From Corynebacterium faecale (GTDB lineage Bacteria; Actinomycetota; Actinomycetes; Mycobacteriales; Mycobacteriaceae), in NCBI RefSeq assembly GCF_030408735.1, contig NZ_CP047204.1, positions 2,418,001-2,482,000 on the forward strand: 64,000 nt of DNA, read 5' to 3'. The translations under genes were made by a program, and so were the position numbers. Positions 38,850-47,531 of the stretch are shown in pieces; the first letter of the stretch is position 1, and every line of letters begins with the position of its first letter. The notes beneath the pieces are model-generated. The model saw nothing but the letters and a program-made list of their open reading frames with translations. It had not been told where the DNA came from and made no database searches.

Positions 38850-39548
38850 ATGAGCGAAAACGAAAAGACCACCCAGCCCGGACAACCTCTCATCCCGGGC
38901 ACCGGAGCCGATGCACCATCCCTGTCCAGCTCCCCCGGCATCAGTGGAAATGACGCCGTCAACCTCGCGGCCGAGCAGTCCCGGAGCACCGCCCACCGGA
39001 ACATCCCCACCCTGGATGACCTGCCCATCGCGGAAGACACCGCCAACCTGCGCCACGGCCCCAACCTGCACGACGGCCTGCTGGCGCTGCTCCCCCTCGT
39101 GGGTGTGTGGCGCGGCGAGGGCCAGGCGGACACCGCGGAAGGCGGCGAATATTCCTTCGGCCAGCAGATCATCTTCTCCCATGACGGCGAGAATTACCTG
39201 TCCTTTGAATCGCGGGTATGGAAGCTAGACAGCGAGGGCAACGCCGTGGGCCCGGATCAGCGCGAGGCCGGTTTCTGGCGCATCAACCTGCAGGATGAGA
39301 TTGAGTTCGTCTGCACCCATGCCAGCGGTGTGGTGGAGATCTACTACGGCCAGCCACTGAATGAGCGCGCCTGGGAACTTGAATCAGCATCCACCATGGT
39401 CACCGCCACCGGACCTGTCTCCCTGGGCCCCGGCAAGCGCCTCTACGGCCTCATGCCCACCAACGAACTCGGCTGGGTGGATGAGCGCCTGGTGAACAAT
39501 GAGCTGAAGCCGCGGATGTCTGCGCAGCTGCAGCGCATCATCGGTTAA
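38850..39548 (+). CDS. Nitrobindin-like heme-binding protein (FABP/DUF1794 family)
   Basis: A 232-aa protein. After a disordered N-terminal tail of about 70 residues comes a ten-stranded lipocalin-like barrel with the family mark LLPLVGVWRGEGQAD, then FGQQIIFSHDGENYLSFESR and GFWRI. The family (Rv0813c in M. tuberculosis) binds ferric heme and reacts with NO or peroxynitrite; the distal/proximal His set was not verified here. TAGTCT lies 8 nt before the ATG, suggesting a leaderless mRNA. Its stop overlaps that of pabC (TTAA, 39545-39548). Confidence 0.85.
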   Translation: MSENEKTTQPGQPLIPGTGADAPSLSSSPGISGNDAVNLAAEQSRSTAHRNIPTLDDLPIAEDTANLRHGPNLHDGLLALLPLVGVWRGEGQADTAEGGEYSFGQQIIFSHDGENYLSFESRVWKLDSEGNAVGPDQREAGFWRINLQDEIEFVCTHASGVVEIYYGQPLNERAWELESASTMVTATGPVSLGPGKRLYGLMPTNELGWVDERLVNNELKPRMSAQLQRIIG

Positions 39549-40489
39549 CCGAGCGCCCCGTTGATCAGGGCCTTGATCTGATCTTCATTGTCCGGCCTGG
39601 AAAGCTTGCGTTTATCTAGGCGGGTCACCCGGGCGGCCACCCGGACCGAGGACACCAGCCACACGCTGTCCGCGGTCAGGAGGTGCTCCACGGTCAGGTC
39701 CTTGGTTTTACAACGCCAGCCCTGCTTCGTGGCGTGCTCAAACAGCGCGGCCTGGGTGGTTCCGGGGAGGATGTCACCACCGGGGGTGGGGGTGCGCAGT
39801 TTGTCCCCCTTGAAACTCACCACCGTGGAGGTGGCGCCCTCCAGCACGCGGTCGCCGTCGGTAAAGATGACGTCGTCGAAGCCGTTGGCCCTTGCCCACC
39901 GCACGGCCGCCATGTTCGCCGCGTAGTTGAGGGTCTTCGCCCCCACGGTGAGCCACGGCGCGGGGTTGGTGTCCATCTCATCCACATCACCGCGGGTGGC
40001 ACTTTTTACTCCCGGAAGTGTGGTGTCGATCGAATAACCACGCGGACTGGTCATCACCTCCACCCCCAGTTCCTGTTCCCGGACCTTCTGCCCCGTAACC
40101 GCCTGCACGGTCAGCCACCCTGAGGCCAGACCGGTGGAGGCCCGTCCCCTGCTGAGGGTCCACGTACAGGAGGCATCGCCGGCATTGGGATGGGCGTACC
40201 ACTCCTCGATGGCGAGGTTGGTGGCCTTCTCCCAGGATTCCAGGATGGGTTCGGGCAGTCCCAGCAGCGCTGCAGACGCCTTGAACCGCTCCCCGTGGCG
40301 CCGCAGGTTGCACGCTCTTCCATCACGAATGAGGATCGTCTCAAAGATACCGTCACCCCGGGTGACAGCAGCATCATCCCAGAACACCATGGGCAGGTTT
40401 GGATTCTGATGACGGATCGAACCTCCATAGGGCTCGATGATCATGATCACTGGAACGGGTTCGGCGTTGCGGCCGGGTACAGACACCAT
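39545..40489 (-). CDS. pabC: Aminodeoxychorismate lyase-like PLP enzyme
   Basis: Fold-type IV PLP enzyme, 314 aa, by context and similarity the lyase that yields p-aminobenzoate for folate. Motifs: FWDDAAVTRGDGIFETILIR near 38, the PLP Lys in TVGAKTLNYAANMAAVRWA near 192, and EGATSTVVSFKGD, GTTQAALFEHA after it. The branched-chain aminotransferase alternative cannot be excluded. The ATG at 40489 lies 8 nt after CATAAT; an in-frame ATG at 40444 would remove 15 residues that are not conserved. The folate-dependent YgfZ-like gene is divergent. Confidence 0.8.
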   Translation of the reverse strand: MVSVPGRNAEPVPVIMIIEPYGGSIRHQNPNLPMVFWDDAAVTRGDGIFETILIRDGRACNLRRHGERFKASAALLGLPEPILESWEKATNLAIEEWYAHPNAGDASCTWTLSRGRASTGLASGWLTVQAVTGQKVREQELGVEVMTSPRGYSIDTTLPGVKSATRGDVDEMDTNPAPWLTVGAKTLNYAANMAAVRWARANGFDDVIFTDGDRVLEGATSTVVSFKGDKLRTPTPGGDILPGTTQAALFEHATKQGWRCKTKDLTVEHLLTADSVWLVSSVRVAARVTRLDKRKLSRPDNEDQIKALINGALG

Positions 40490-40597
40490 AATGGCTGATT
40501 ATGCCCCCTGGTGGAACATAACGCCCACTGGTTCTAACCATTGGCGGTTCAGGGGCGAACTACCCTTGCACGGGTGTTTACGCGTAGAGTCGGATTT

Positions 40598-41701
40598 GTG
40601 GCTAACGAACACTCCGAGGTCGCGAACGACACCAACCTTGTTCCCGTCTACGTTTCTCCTCTGCTGAGCAGGCATGGAGCTGCAGAGGCTCAGGATGACG
40701 CCGCTGTGGCGGGTACGGAAGGTGTCGCGTGGCATTACGGTTCCCCGCTCGTGGAGCAACGCATCTTCGACACAGGCACCGGTCTGATTGACCGGTCCAA
40801 TCGCAAGGTGATCCGAGTCGATGGACCCGATGCCCCCGCGTTCCTCAACAATATTCTGTCCCAAAAGGTCGATGAGGCCGGTGATGGTTTCACCGCCCGT
40901 GCCCTTGATCTGGATGCGCAGGGTCGCATCCAACACACCATGATGATCTCCGTCGTTGACGGGGTGTTCTACCTGGACACCTCCGCGGCTGAATTCGACT
41001 CACTCCTGACCTATCTCCAGAGAATGATCTTCTGGTCCGAGGTCACCGTCGAAGAAGCCGACATCGCCCTGGTCACGCTCATTGGCCGGGAGATTCCCCT
41101 GCCAGAGGTGGTCTTCCACCGCGTGGTTGACTGGTCGGGCCCACAACGCATTGACATCGCCTTTGATCGGGCCTCCTTTGAGTCGGGCGTCGACAAGCTG
41201 CTTGAAGCCGGCGCCCAGCTGACCGGCCTCATGGCCTACTGGGCCGAGCGCGTCAAGGCTCTGGAGCCTGAACCCGGGCCCGATCTGGATGATAAGACCA
41301 TTCCCCATGAGATCCCGCAGTGGATCGGCCGTGGCGAGCGCCTGGGCGCGGTGCACCTGACCAAGGGGTGCTACCGCGGACAGGAGACCGTGGCGCGTGT
41401 GGATAACCTCGGCAGGTCGCCGCGGGTGATGGTTCTGCTGCACCTGGATGGCTCTGCCCCGACTTCCCCGGCTCCGGGCGCTGAGATCACCTCAGGCACC
41501 AGAACCGTGGGACGGCTGGGAACCGTTGTGCACGATGCTGATTTCGGCCCGATTGCACTGGCCCTGATCAAGCGCAGCGCCCTGGACTCAGACCTCACAA
41601 TTGATGATGTTGCCGTCAATGTGGACCCTGATTCCATCCCCGCCGAGGAAAGCGAACAACTGGGCAAGGCTGCCATCAACAGATTGCGCGGCAAAGACTA
41701 G
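40598..41701 (+). CDS. ygfZ: Folate-binding YgfZ/GcvT-like protein
   Basis: A 367-aa tetrahydrofolate-binding protein of the YgfZ/IbaG57 family involved in Fe-S cluster enzyme maintenance. The signature KGCYRGQETVARV lies near 258, with VIRVDGPDAPAFLNNILSQK near the N-terminus and an AHLGAVHL-like segment GERLGAVHLT before the signature. The GTG at 40598 lies exactly 7 nt after TAGAGT (40585-40590), so it is probably leaderless. The frame upstream is open but has no start signal. Confidence 0.88.
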   Translation: MANEHSEVANDTNLVPVYVSPLLSRHGAAEAQDDAAVAGTEGVAWHYGSPLVEQRIFDTGTGLIDRSNRKVIRVDGPDAPAFLNNILSQKVDEAGDGFTARALDLDAQGRIQHTMMISVVDGVFYLDTSAAEFDSLLTYLQRMIFWSEVTVEEADIALVTLIGREIPLPEVVFHRVVDWSGPQRIDIAFDRASFESGVDKLLEAGAQLTGLMAYWAERVKALEPEPGPDLDDKTIPHEIPQWIGRGERLGAVHLTKGCYRGQETVARVDNLGRSPRVMVLLHLDGSAPTSPAPGAEITSGTRTVGRLGTVVHDADFGPIALALIKRSALDSDLTIDDVAVNVDPDSIPAEESEQLGKAAINRLRGKD

Positions 41702-41716
41702 AACCACCCCGTTTGC

Positions 41717-41778
41717 AGGCGACTTTCACAATGACGAAAGTCGCCTACTTCGCGTTCCTGCACCTAACTTTGTGCAGG
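41717..41778 (+). terminator. Tandem hairpins after ygfZ
   Basis: AGGCGACTTTC (41717-41727) pairs perfectly with GAAAGTCGCCT (41736-41746); 10 nt later CCTGCAC (41757-41763) pairs with GTGCAGG (41772-41778). The first is a good terminator-like stem without a U-run. The pair may end the ygfZ transcript or mark the leader of the DUF3073 gene. Confidence 0.5.
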
Positions 41779-41913
41779 TCAGAGGTAAGTTGCGGAAATT
41801 TCCGCGTCAACAGGCTATTGTGTCTATCAGGAATACAGTTAAAACATCTTGAAAAGCCCATGGGGCGTCCACATTCCCAGGGGACGTCCCGCTCACTCCA
41901 AGGGGGTCAGGCA

Positions 41914-42129
41914 ATGGGTCGCGGTCGCGCGAAGGCAAAACAGACCAAAGTTGCTCGCCAGTTGAAGTACAGCTCTCCAGAAATGGATCTTGATCAACTG
42001 CAGCGGGAGCTGGCACAAGCTCCCCGGCGTTCCTACTCCAATGCCCCTGATGATGAGGATCAGTACGCAGCTTATGCGGACTGGGATGAGGAAGATGAAC
42101 AGGATCACCGTGCCTACGGCACGCGGTAG
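41914..42129 (+). CDS. DUF3073 family small protein
   Basis: A 71-aa protein, full length for DUF3073: MGRGRAKAKQTKVARQLKYS, then SPEMDLDQLQRELAQAP and a very acidic end (DDEDQYAAYADWDEEDEQD). The basic head and acidic tail suggest a nucleic-acid or ribosome partner, but the family has no known function. The ATG at 41914 has AGGGGG 7 nt upstream. It lies next to purM, as in Mycobacterium (Rv0810c). Confidence 0.9.
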   Translation: MGRGRAKAKQTKVARQLKYSSPEMDLDQLQRELAQAPRRSYSNAPDDEDQYAAYADWDEEDEQDHRAYGTR

Positions 42130-42475
42130 ATCCCTCACCTGATGCTCAACCAGCACATCGGCACACCCGTGTCGATTGCGAATTGATCAACTCATCATTT
42201 CATCATCTGGTGGCTTGCTACCGTTTCGAGGTGCTGCGACACCGTTGACGGTCTCTCACCCATTCACCACTACCGCCTCAGACGGCGCATGGTTCAATCT
42301 GGGCACTTTCCTGGAGTCTCATTCCCTCTGTGTTCCCACTCCAGGGACATGGCCCACGTTGAGTCGTGTGCCGTCTGTGGCGTTCTCGGGTGTGCTCCAG
42401 ACCAGCAAATGAGACAACCCCCTCGCAGTGCCTCCATAGTGGCGCACCGCGAGGGGGTTGTCTTCTCAGGCGATT
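42130..42475. other. Intergenic region DUF3073 - purM
   Basis: 346 bp between convergent genes. Apart from the terminator at 42412-42463 nothing was recognised; short open frames here lack start signals. Confidence 0.4.
42412..42463. terminator. Terminator between DUF3073 and purM
   Basis: AGACAACCCCCTCGC (42412-42426) and GCGAGGGGGTTGTCT (42449-42463) form a perfect 15-bp stem with a 22-nt loop that itself contains GTGC/GCAC. It ends the purF-purM side on the minus strand and may also serve the plus strand. Confidence 0.75.
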
Positions 42476-43564
42476 CTAGAACGTGGGGTGGTCGCCGCTG
42501 AGGATGACATTAGGTTCGCCGTCCTCGCCGTTGCGGACGGTGCCCAGCTCCCAGCAATCGATGTGGCGTGCGGTCAGCATGGCCAACGCGCGGTCACGAT
42601 CCTTCTCAGCAACGACGGCAACCATGCCGACGCCCATGTTGAAGGTCTTCTCCATTTCCTCACGTGACACCTTGCCCAGGGAGGCGATGGTGCGGAAGAT
42701 CTGTCCCGGGGTCCAGGTGGAGCGGGACATCTCAACGACCAGCCCTTCAGGAACCACACGCGACATGTTGCCGGCCAGGCCGCCTCCGGTGACGTGGCAG
42801 AACACACGGACATCGCACTCCGCGATGAGCGCCAGACAGTCCTTGGAGTAGATGCGGGTTGGCTCGAGCAGTTCCTCACCCAGGGTGCGGCCGAGTTCCT
42901 CCACATGGGAGTCCACGGTCAGACCTGCGGTGTCGAAGAGGACGTGGCGGGCCAGGGAATAACCATTGGAATGCAGACCGGAGGATGCCATGCCGATGAC
43001 GACATCGCCGGCGCGCACGCGGTCAGGGCCGAGCAGTTCATCAGCCTCGACCACACCCACGGCGGTGGCGGACACATCATAGTGGCCTGGCTCCATGACA
43101 CCGGGGTGCTCAGCGGTTTCTCCACCGAGCAACGCGGCACCGGCCTGGACGCAGCCCTCAGCGATGCCGGAGACGATCTCTGCCACATGCTCAGGGACAA
43201 CCTTGCCGATGGCGATGTAGTCCTGCAGGAACAGTGGTTCCGCACCGCAGCAGACAAGATCATCCACGCACATGGCTACAAGATCGATGCCGATGGTGTC
43301 ATGCTTGTCCATCATCTGGGCGACAACAAGCTTGGTACCCACTCCATCAGAGCCTGCGGCGAGGATGGGCTTTTTGTAGCTGCCGAGTTCAAACAGTCCG
43401 GCGAAACCGCCGAGGTTGCCACGGACCTCCGGGCGGGTGGCGCGCTTCGCCAACGGGGCGAACAACTCGACGGCACGGTCACCGGCCTCGATGTCCACGC
43501 CGGCGGCTGCGTAGGATACGCCTTCAGAGGTGGCACCGTTGTCGGTGTCCAAGTGATCACTCAT
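42476..43564 (-). CDS. purM: Phosphoribosylformylglycinamidine cyclo-ligase (AIR synthetase)
   Basis: Closes the imidazole ring (FGAM to AIR) with ATP, fifth purine step. 362 aa: SYAAAGVDIEAGDRAVELF start, ATP site AAGSDGVGTKLVVAQ near 70, DLVAMCVDDLVCCGAEPLFL near 95, ALLGGETAEHPGVM near 143 and the catalytic region HVTGGGLAGNMSRVVPEGL. It follows purF by 66 bp on the same strand. Confidence 0.97.
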   Translation of the reverse strand: MSDHLDTDNGATSEGVSYAAAGVDIEAGDRAVELFAPLAKRATRPEVRGNLGGFAGLFELGSYKKPILAAGSDGVGTKLVVAQMMDKHDTIGIDLVAMCVDDLVCCGAEPLFLQDYIAIGKVVPEHVAEIVSGIAEGCVQAGAALLGGETAEHPGVMEPGHYDVSATAVGVVEADELLGPDRVRAGDVVIGMASSGLHSNGYSLARHVLFDTAGLTVDSHVEELGRTLGEELLEPTRIYSKDCLALIAECDVRVFCHVTGGGLAGNMSRVVPEGLVVEMSRSTWTPGQIFRTIASLGKVSREEMEKTFNMGVGMVAVVAEKDRDRALAMLTARHIDCWELGTVRNGEDGEPNVILSGDHPTF

Positions 43565-43630
43565 CGTGTATTCGTTTCTCCTGCTTGGGGGTTGTCACAC
43601 TAGATAAAAATTTGGGATGAGAACTTAAAA

Positions 43631-45160
43631 CTAGATCTTATCCTGCTTGCTGGACTGCATCTTTCGAACCAGTTCGGCATTGGGGTTCGCCTCCGGCAGG
43701 CCGAGCGGATAGTGGCCGTCGAAACAGGCCAGACACATCTCCCCGACCGGTTGCGCTGTCGCCTCAACCATGCCGTCGATGGAGACATAACCCAGGGAAT
43801 CAGCTCCGATGGCGGAACGGACCGCTTCCACCTGCTGTTCCACGTTGTCACCCGTCACCCCATTGGCGATGAGTTCACCGGGAGTGGCGAAGTCGATGCC
43901 GTAGAAGCAGGGCCATTTCACCGGTGGGGAGGCGATCCGCACGTGAACCTCTGCGGCCCCCGCCTCCCGCAGCATCCGGATGACCGCACGCTGGGTGTTT
44001 CCACGCACGATGGAATCATCCACCACAACGAGCCGCTTGCCCGCGATGACCTCGCGCAGGGGGTTCAACTTGAGGCGGATGCCCAGCTGACGCAATGTAT
44101 CCGACGGCTGGATGAAAGTGCGGCCCACATAGGCATTCTTGACCATGCCCTGGCCGAAGGGGATACCTGATGCCTGAGCAAAACCCACGGCGGCTGGAGT
44201 GCCGGAATCAGGGGTCGGGATGACCAGATCACCGTCGGCGGGTGCTTCCTTCGCCAGCTTGCGGCCGATCTCCAGGCGGACCTCGTTGACATTGCGGCCC
44301 TTGATCACGGAGTCCGGACGGGCGAGGTAGACGTACTCGAAGACGCAGCCCTTGCGCTGGGTCTCTGCAAAACGGGTGGAACGCAGACCTGATTCATCAA
44401 TGGCGATCAGTTCACCCGGCTCGACCTCACGGACGAGGGAGGCGCCGACGATATCCAGTGCAGAAGTCTCGGAGGCAACCACCCAGCCGCGGGCCAGGCG
44501 GCCGATGGACAGTGGGCGGACACCGAAGGGATCACGGGCCGCGTAGAGGGTGTGCCCATCGGTGAAGGTCAGGCAGTAGGCGCCCTGAACCTCGGGGAGA
44601 AGTTCCTTGGCTGAATCGAAAAGTGTTTTTCCATTGCCGATGCCGCTGGCCAGCAAAGCGGTGAGCACATCAGTGTCGGAAGGCTTTTTCGCAGCATCCA
44701 CGAGGCCGAGTTCTATGGCTTTTTCGCGCAGCTGCTCATGATTGATCAGGTTGCCGTTGTGGCCGAGGGCGACGTCGGTGCCATCCGGGGCCATGCGGAA
44801 CATCGGCTGCGCATTCTCCCAGGAGTTACCGCCGGCGGTGGTATACCGGGTGTGTCCGATGGCGATGTCACCATGGAGGGACTCCAGGATCGGCTCATCG
44901 AATACCTGGGACACCAGGCCGAGATCCTTGAACACCAGAATCTGTTCGCCATCGCCCACTGCGATGCCGGCAGCTTCCTGGCCACGGTGCTGGAGGGCGA
45001 AAAGCCCGAAATAAGTAAGTTTGGCTACCTCTTCACCCGGTGCCCAGACGCCAAACACTCCGCATTCCTCACGCGGGGCCTGTTCATTCTGATCATCGTA
45101 GGGGTGGTTCTGCTGGTTCACCAGCGAACCAGGGAGCTTGTGCTGATCAAGTTGTGCCAC
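43631..45160 (-). CDS. purF: Amidophosphoribosyltransferase
   Basis: First committed purine step: PRPP plus glutamine to phosphoribosylamine. 509 aa. A 32-residue propeptide precedes Cys33 (APREECGVFGVWAPG), the N-terminal nucleophile of the glutaminase domain; the PRTase domain has the PRPP loop RLVVVDDSIVRGNTQRAVI. Cys residues in the C-terminal part (PPVKWPCFYGID; GEMCLACFDG) suggest a 4Fe-4S cluster as in the Bacillus enzyme. The GTG at 45160 lies 8 nt after TACGAT; a TTG at 45184 is less likely. Confidence 0.96.
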   Translation of the reverse strand: MAQLDQHKLPGSLVNQQNHPYDDQNEQAPREECGVFGVWAPGEEVAKLTYFGLFALQHRGQEAAGIAVGDGEQILVFKDLGLVSQVFDEPILESLHGDIAIGHTRYTTAGGNSWENAQPMFRMAPDGTDVALGHNGNLINHEQLREKAIELGLVDAAKKPSDTDVLTALLASGIGNGKTLFDSAKELLPEVQGAYCLTFTDGHTLYAARDPFGVRPLSIGRLARGWVVASETSALDIVGASLVREVEPGELIAIDESGLRSTRFAETQRKGCVFEYVYLARPDSVIKGRNVNEVRLEIGRKLAKEAPADGDLVIPTPDSGTPAAVGFAQASGIPFGQGMVKNAYVGRTFIQPSDTLRQLGIRLKLNPLREVIAGKRLVVVDDSIVRGNTQRAVIRMLREAGAAEVHVRIASPPVKWPCFYGIDFATPGELIANGVTGDNVEQQVEAVRSAIGADSLGYVSIDGMVEATAQPVGEMCLACFDGHYPLGLPEANPNAELVRKMQSSKQDKI

Positions 45161-45213
45161 AGGCCTAAATCGTAGTCCGTGCAAGACTCAGAAACTAATA
45201 TGGTCAGCCAAAG

Positions 45214-45591
45214 CTAGAGGGGAATGATGGGCAACCACCCAGAAATCTCGGGGGCCCTGGTTCCGGAAGCGTCAATCTTCCCGGATGCAACTTCCGCATC
45301 AAAGGTTGTTTTCCCAGTAGCCAGCCTCAACCAGGTGAGAGTATCGGTTTCCACGACGTTGGGTGGGGTGCCACGGGTGTGCCGTGGTCCCTCGATGCAC
45401 TGCACTGCCACAAACGGGGGGACCCTGACTTCCACGCTATGACCCGGCGCATCCTGTGCGAGTGTGCGGGCGGTGAGCCTGGTGGCCTCTGCCAGTTGCT
45501 TTCTACCTGGCTTTTCATGATTATCGGGATCAATGATCCACGCGGCGATGGCGTGGACTGCGGCGCGGGTGGAGTGGGGGTCGATCTTCAT
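45214..45591 (-). CDS. SCP2/sterol-carrier-like small protein upstream of purF
   Basis: A 125-aa protein of the sterol-carrier-like family found next to purF in actinobacteria (Rv0807 in M. tuberculosis has the same place). It begins MKIDPHSTRAAVHAIAAWII and contains the basic-hydrophobic segment VEVRVPPFVAVQCIEGPRHT and TLTWLRLATGKTTFDAEVAS, which resembles the SCP2 beta-sheet. Function is unknown. TATCGT lies 7 nt before the ATG, suggesting a leaderless mRNA. Its promoter overlaps that of the divergent thioesterase gene. Confidence 0.75.
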   Translation of the reverse strand: MKIDPHSTRAAVHAIAAWIIDPDNHEKPGRKQLAEATRLTARTLAQDAPGHSVEVRVPPFVAVQCIEGPRHTRGTPPNVVETDTLTWLRLATGKTTFDAEVASGKIDASGTRAPEISGWLPIIPL

Positions 45592-45627
45592 GAGCCCCAC
45601 GATAGTCCGACACGTTAAAGTGTCTCT

Positions 45628-46635
45628 ATGTCTGAGAACCAAACAACCACAACCCCCCGCTCCCCTGAAGTGACACTCCGCTTCCTCGCAGCCCCCACCG
45701 ATGTCCTGATGGCTGGCAGCCATGGTGTCGGCGGTGGTCGAGTACTGGAGTGGATCGATAAGGCGGCGTATGCCTGCGCCACCCAGTGGTCCGGCACCTA
45801 CTGTGTGACCGCATACGTCGGTCATATCCACTTCACCCGCCCCATCCCCTCCGGCCACATGGTTGAGGTGCGCTCCCGCATCGCCATGACCGGTCGTTCC
45901 TCCATGCACATTGTGAATGAGGTTCTCTCCGCCGATCCGCGCGACGGCAAGTACACCCGCGCCTGCGACTGCCTGGTCATCTTCGTGGCCAAGGACACCG
46001 CCACCGGCAAGACCCAGGAGGTGCCCACCTTCGTTCCGAAGAATGAGGAGGAGGAACGCGTCCTCCAGTCTGCTCTGTCACGGGTGGATCTGCGTCGCGC
46101 CATCGAATCCGAGATGGAGAAGCAGACCTATGACGGGCCGTCCTTCGCGCCACGCCTGATCACCAGGTTCCTGGCAAAACCCACCGATATCAACTGGGGT
46201 GGCAAGGTCCACGGTGGCACCGCCATGGAGTGGATCGACGAAGCCGGGGCCGCCTGCACCATGGAATGGTCAGGAAATCACACCGTGGCCGTGTACGCCG
46301 GCGGAATCCGCTTCTACAACCCGATTTCCATCGGTGATCTGATCGAGGTGGATGCTCGCATGATGCGCACGGACAAGCGTTCCATGCAGATGTCCATCCA
46401 CGTCCGCAGTGGCAATCCCAAGGGAGGACGCGAACATCTGCGGACCGCAATCCACGCCACGGTGACCTATATCGGTGTGGATATTGACGGCGAACCACTC
46501 CCCTCCCCTCAGTTCGAGCCCACCACACCGGAGGACCTTCAGCTGGCGGAGCACGCCAACATCCTGCGCGATCTGCGTGCGGAGTACTCCCCCATCCCAC
46601 TGTTCCAGCGGTCTACAGCCCGCCAGATCGACTAG
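45628..46635 (+). CDS. Tandem hotdog-domain acyl-CoA thioesterase
   Basis: A 335-aa protein with two hotdog domains in tandem, as in eukaryotic BACH/ACOT7-like and YciA-like thioesterases. Domain 1 has GVGGGRVLEWIDKAAYACAT near 32, domain 2 NWGGKVHGGTAMEWIDEAGA near 190; the helix with Asp (EWIDxA) carries the catalytic acid. It should hydrolyse medium- or long-chain acyl-CoA in the cytoplasm. TAAAGT (45616-45621) lies 6 nt before the ATG. Stop overlaps that of the hemolysin III gene (CTAG). Confidence 0.85.
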   Translation: MSENQTTTTPRSPEVTLRFLAAPTDVLMAGSHGVGGGRVLEWIDKAAYACATQWSGTYCVTAYVGHIHFTRPIPSGHMVEVRSRIAMTGRSSMHIVNEVLSADPRDGKYTRACDCLVIFVAKDTATGKTQEVPTFVPKNEEEERVLQSALSRVDLRRAIESEMEKQTYDGPSFAPRLITRFLAKPTDINWGGKVHGGTAMEWIDEAGAACTMEWSGNHTVAVYAGGIRFYNPISIGDLIEVDARMMRTDKRSMQMSIHVRSGNPKGGREHLRTAIHATVTYIGVDIDGEPLPSPQFEPTTPEDLQLAEHANILRDLRAEYSPIPLFQRSTARQID

Positions 46636-47414
46636 TTCACCACCACCATCCAGACGGCCACCAGGTGGACGGTGGCCGCGATGATCGTGGCCACATGGAA
46701 GTGCTCGTGGTAGCCGACCCATCGGGCGTTGCGCCCCGGCCATTTGAAGCCGTAGATGAGAGCACCCAGGCTGTAGATGATCCCTCCGGTCAGCAGCAAC
46801 CAGACCACGATGTGGCCCGCCCCGTCCCATAATTGAGGGATCAGGGGCACGATCAACCATCCGAGGGCCAGGTAGACCACCACGGCGAGCCACCTCGGGT
46901 GGTCTATCCACACCATGTTGAGGATCACCGAGAGCACCGCCCCCACCCACGCTGCCACCAGCATCCAGGTCGCCAGATCCACCGGCAGCACGAGCATGCA
47001 CAGGGGTGTGTAGGTGGCGGCGATGAACACGGCGATCGTGGAGTGGTCAGCCCGCCTCCACCAGGCGACGGTCTGCATCCTTCGCCACTGACCGCGGTGG
47101 TAGGCCGCTGAGACCGCGAACAGACCAAACATGCACAGTGCGTAGACGGTGACCCCGAGGGCATCCCACCACGCCAGGGTCATCCAGGCGTAGGTGGAGA
47201 GCACCGATCCGGACACCACGCTGAGAAAAGCGGCGATCTGGTGGAATAAACCACGTGTCCTCGGGCGCGGGCCACGGTCCAGGACATATCTAGTCAGTTC
47301 CAGAATGGGTTCATCAGAGACGTCCTGCTCATGTGACTTCCGAATACCTTCTATGGAAGGGTCAGCGTCCATGTAGTCTCTGGGTTCATCACCAGGGTAT
47401 ATGTGTGCCGACAT
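46632..47414 (-). CDS. Hemolysin III / PAQR family membrane protein (TrhA-like)
   Basis: A 260-aa membrane protein with seven predicted helices. After a 75-residue polar N-terminus come SAAYHRGQWRRMQTVAWWRR then ADHSTIAVFIAATYTP, and near the end GYHEHFHVATIIAATVHLVA: the Ser/Asp/His set forms the zinc site of PAQR proteins. Bacterial members affect membrane-lipid homeostasis; haemolysis is not implied. The ATG at 47414 has GAGGA 6 nt upstream. Confidence 0.88.
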   Translation of the reverse strand: MSAHIYPGDEPRDYMDADPSIEGIRKSHEQDVSDEPILELTRYVLDRGPRPRTRGLFHQIAAFLSVVSGSVLSTYAWMTLAWWDALGVTVYALCMFGLFAVSAAYHRGQWRRMQTVAWWRRADHSTIAVFIAATYTPLCMLVLPVDLATWMLVAAWVGAVLSVILNMVWIDHPRWLAVVVYLALGWLIVPLIPQLWDGAGHIVVWLLLTGGIIYSLGALIYGFKWPGRNARWVGYHEHFHVATIIAATVHLVAVWMVVVN

Positions 47415-47470
47415 CGTCTTCCTCTCTGCGCCAAGACCATCCTGGACCGGGGGGGATCTTCCCACTAGAT

Positions 47471-47516
47471 ACAGCTAACCGGGCTTCACACTAAACGGTG
47501 AAGCCCGGTTATCTGT
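47471..47516 (-). terminator. Terminator after purL
   Basis: TAACCGGGCTTCAC (47476-47489) and GTGAAGCCCGGTTA (47498-47511) form a perfect 14-bp stem with an 8-nt loop, extended by ACAG/CTGT. It lies 16 nt below the purL stop and ends the purS-purQ-purL operon. Confidence 0.75.
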
Positions 47517-47531
47517 GAGTCAGACGCGATA

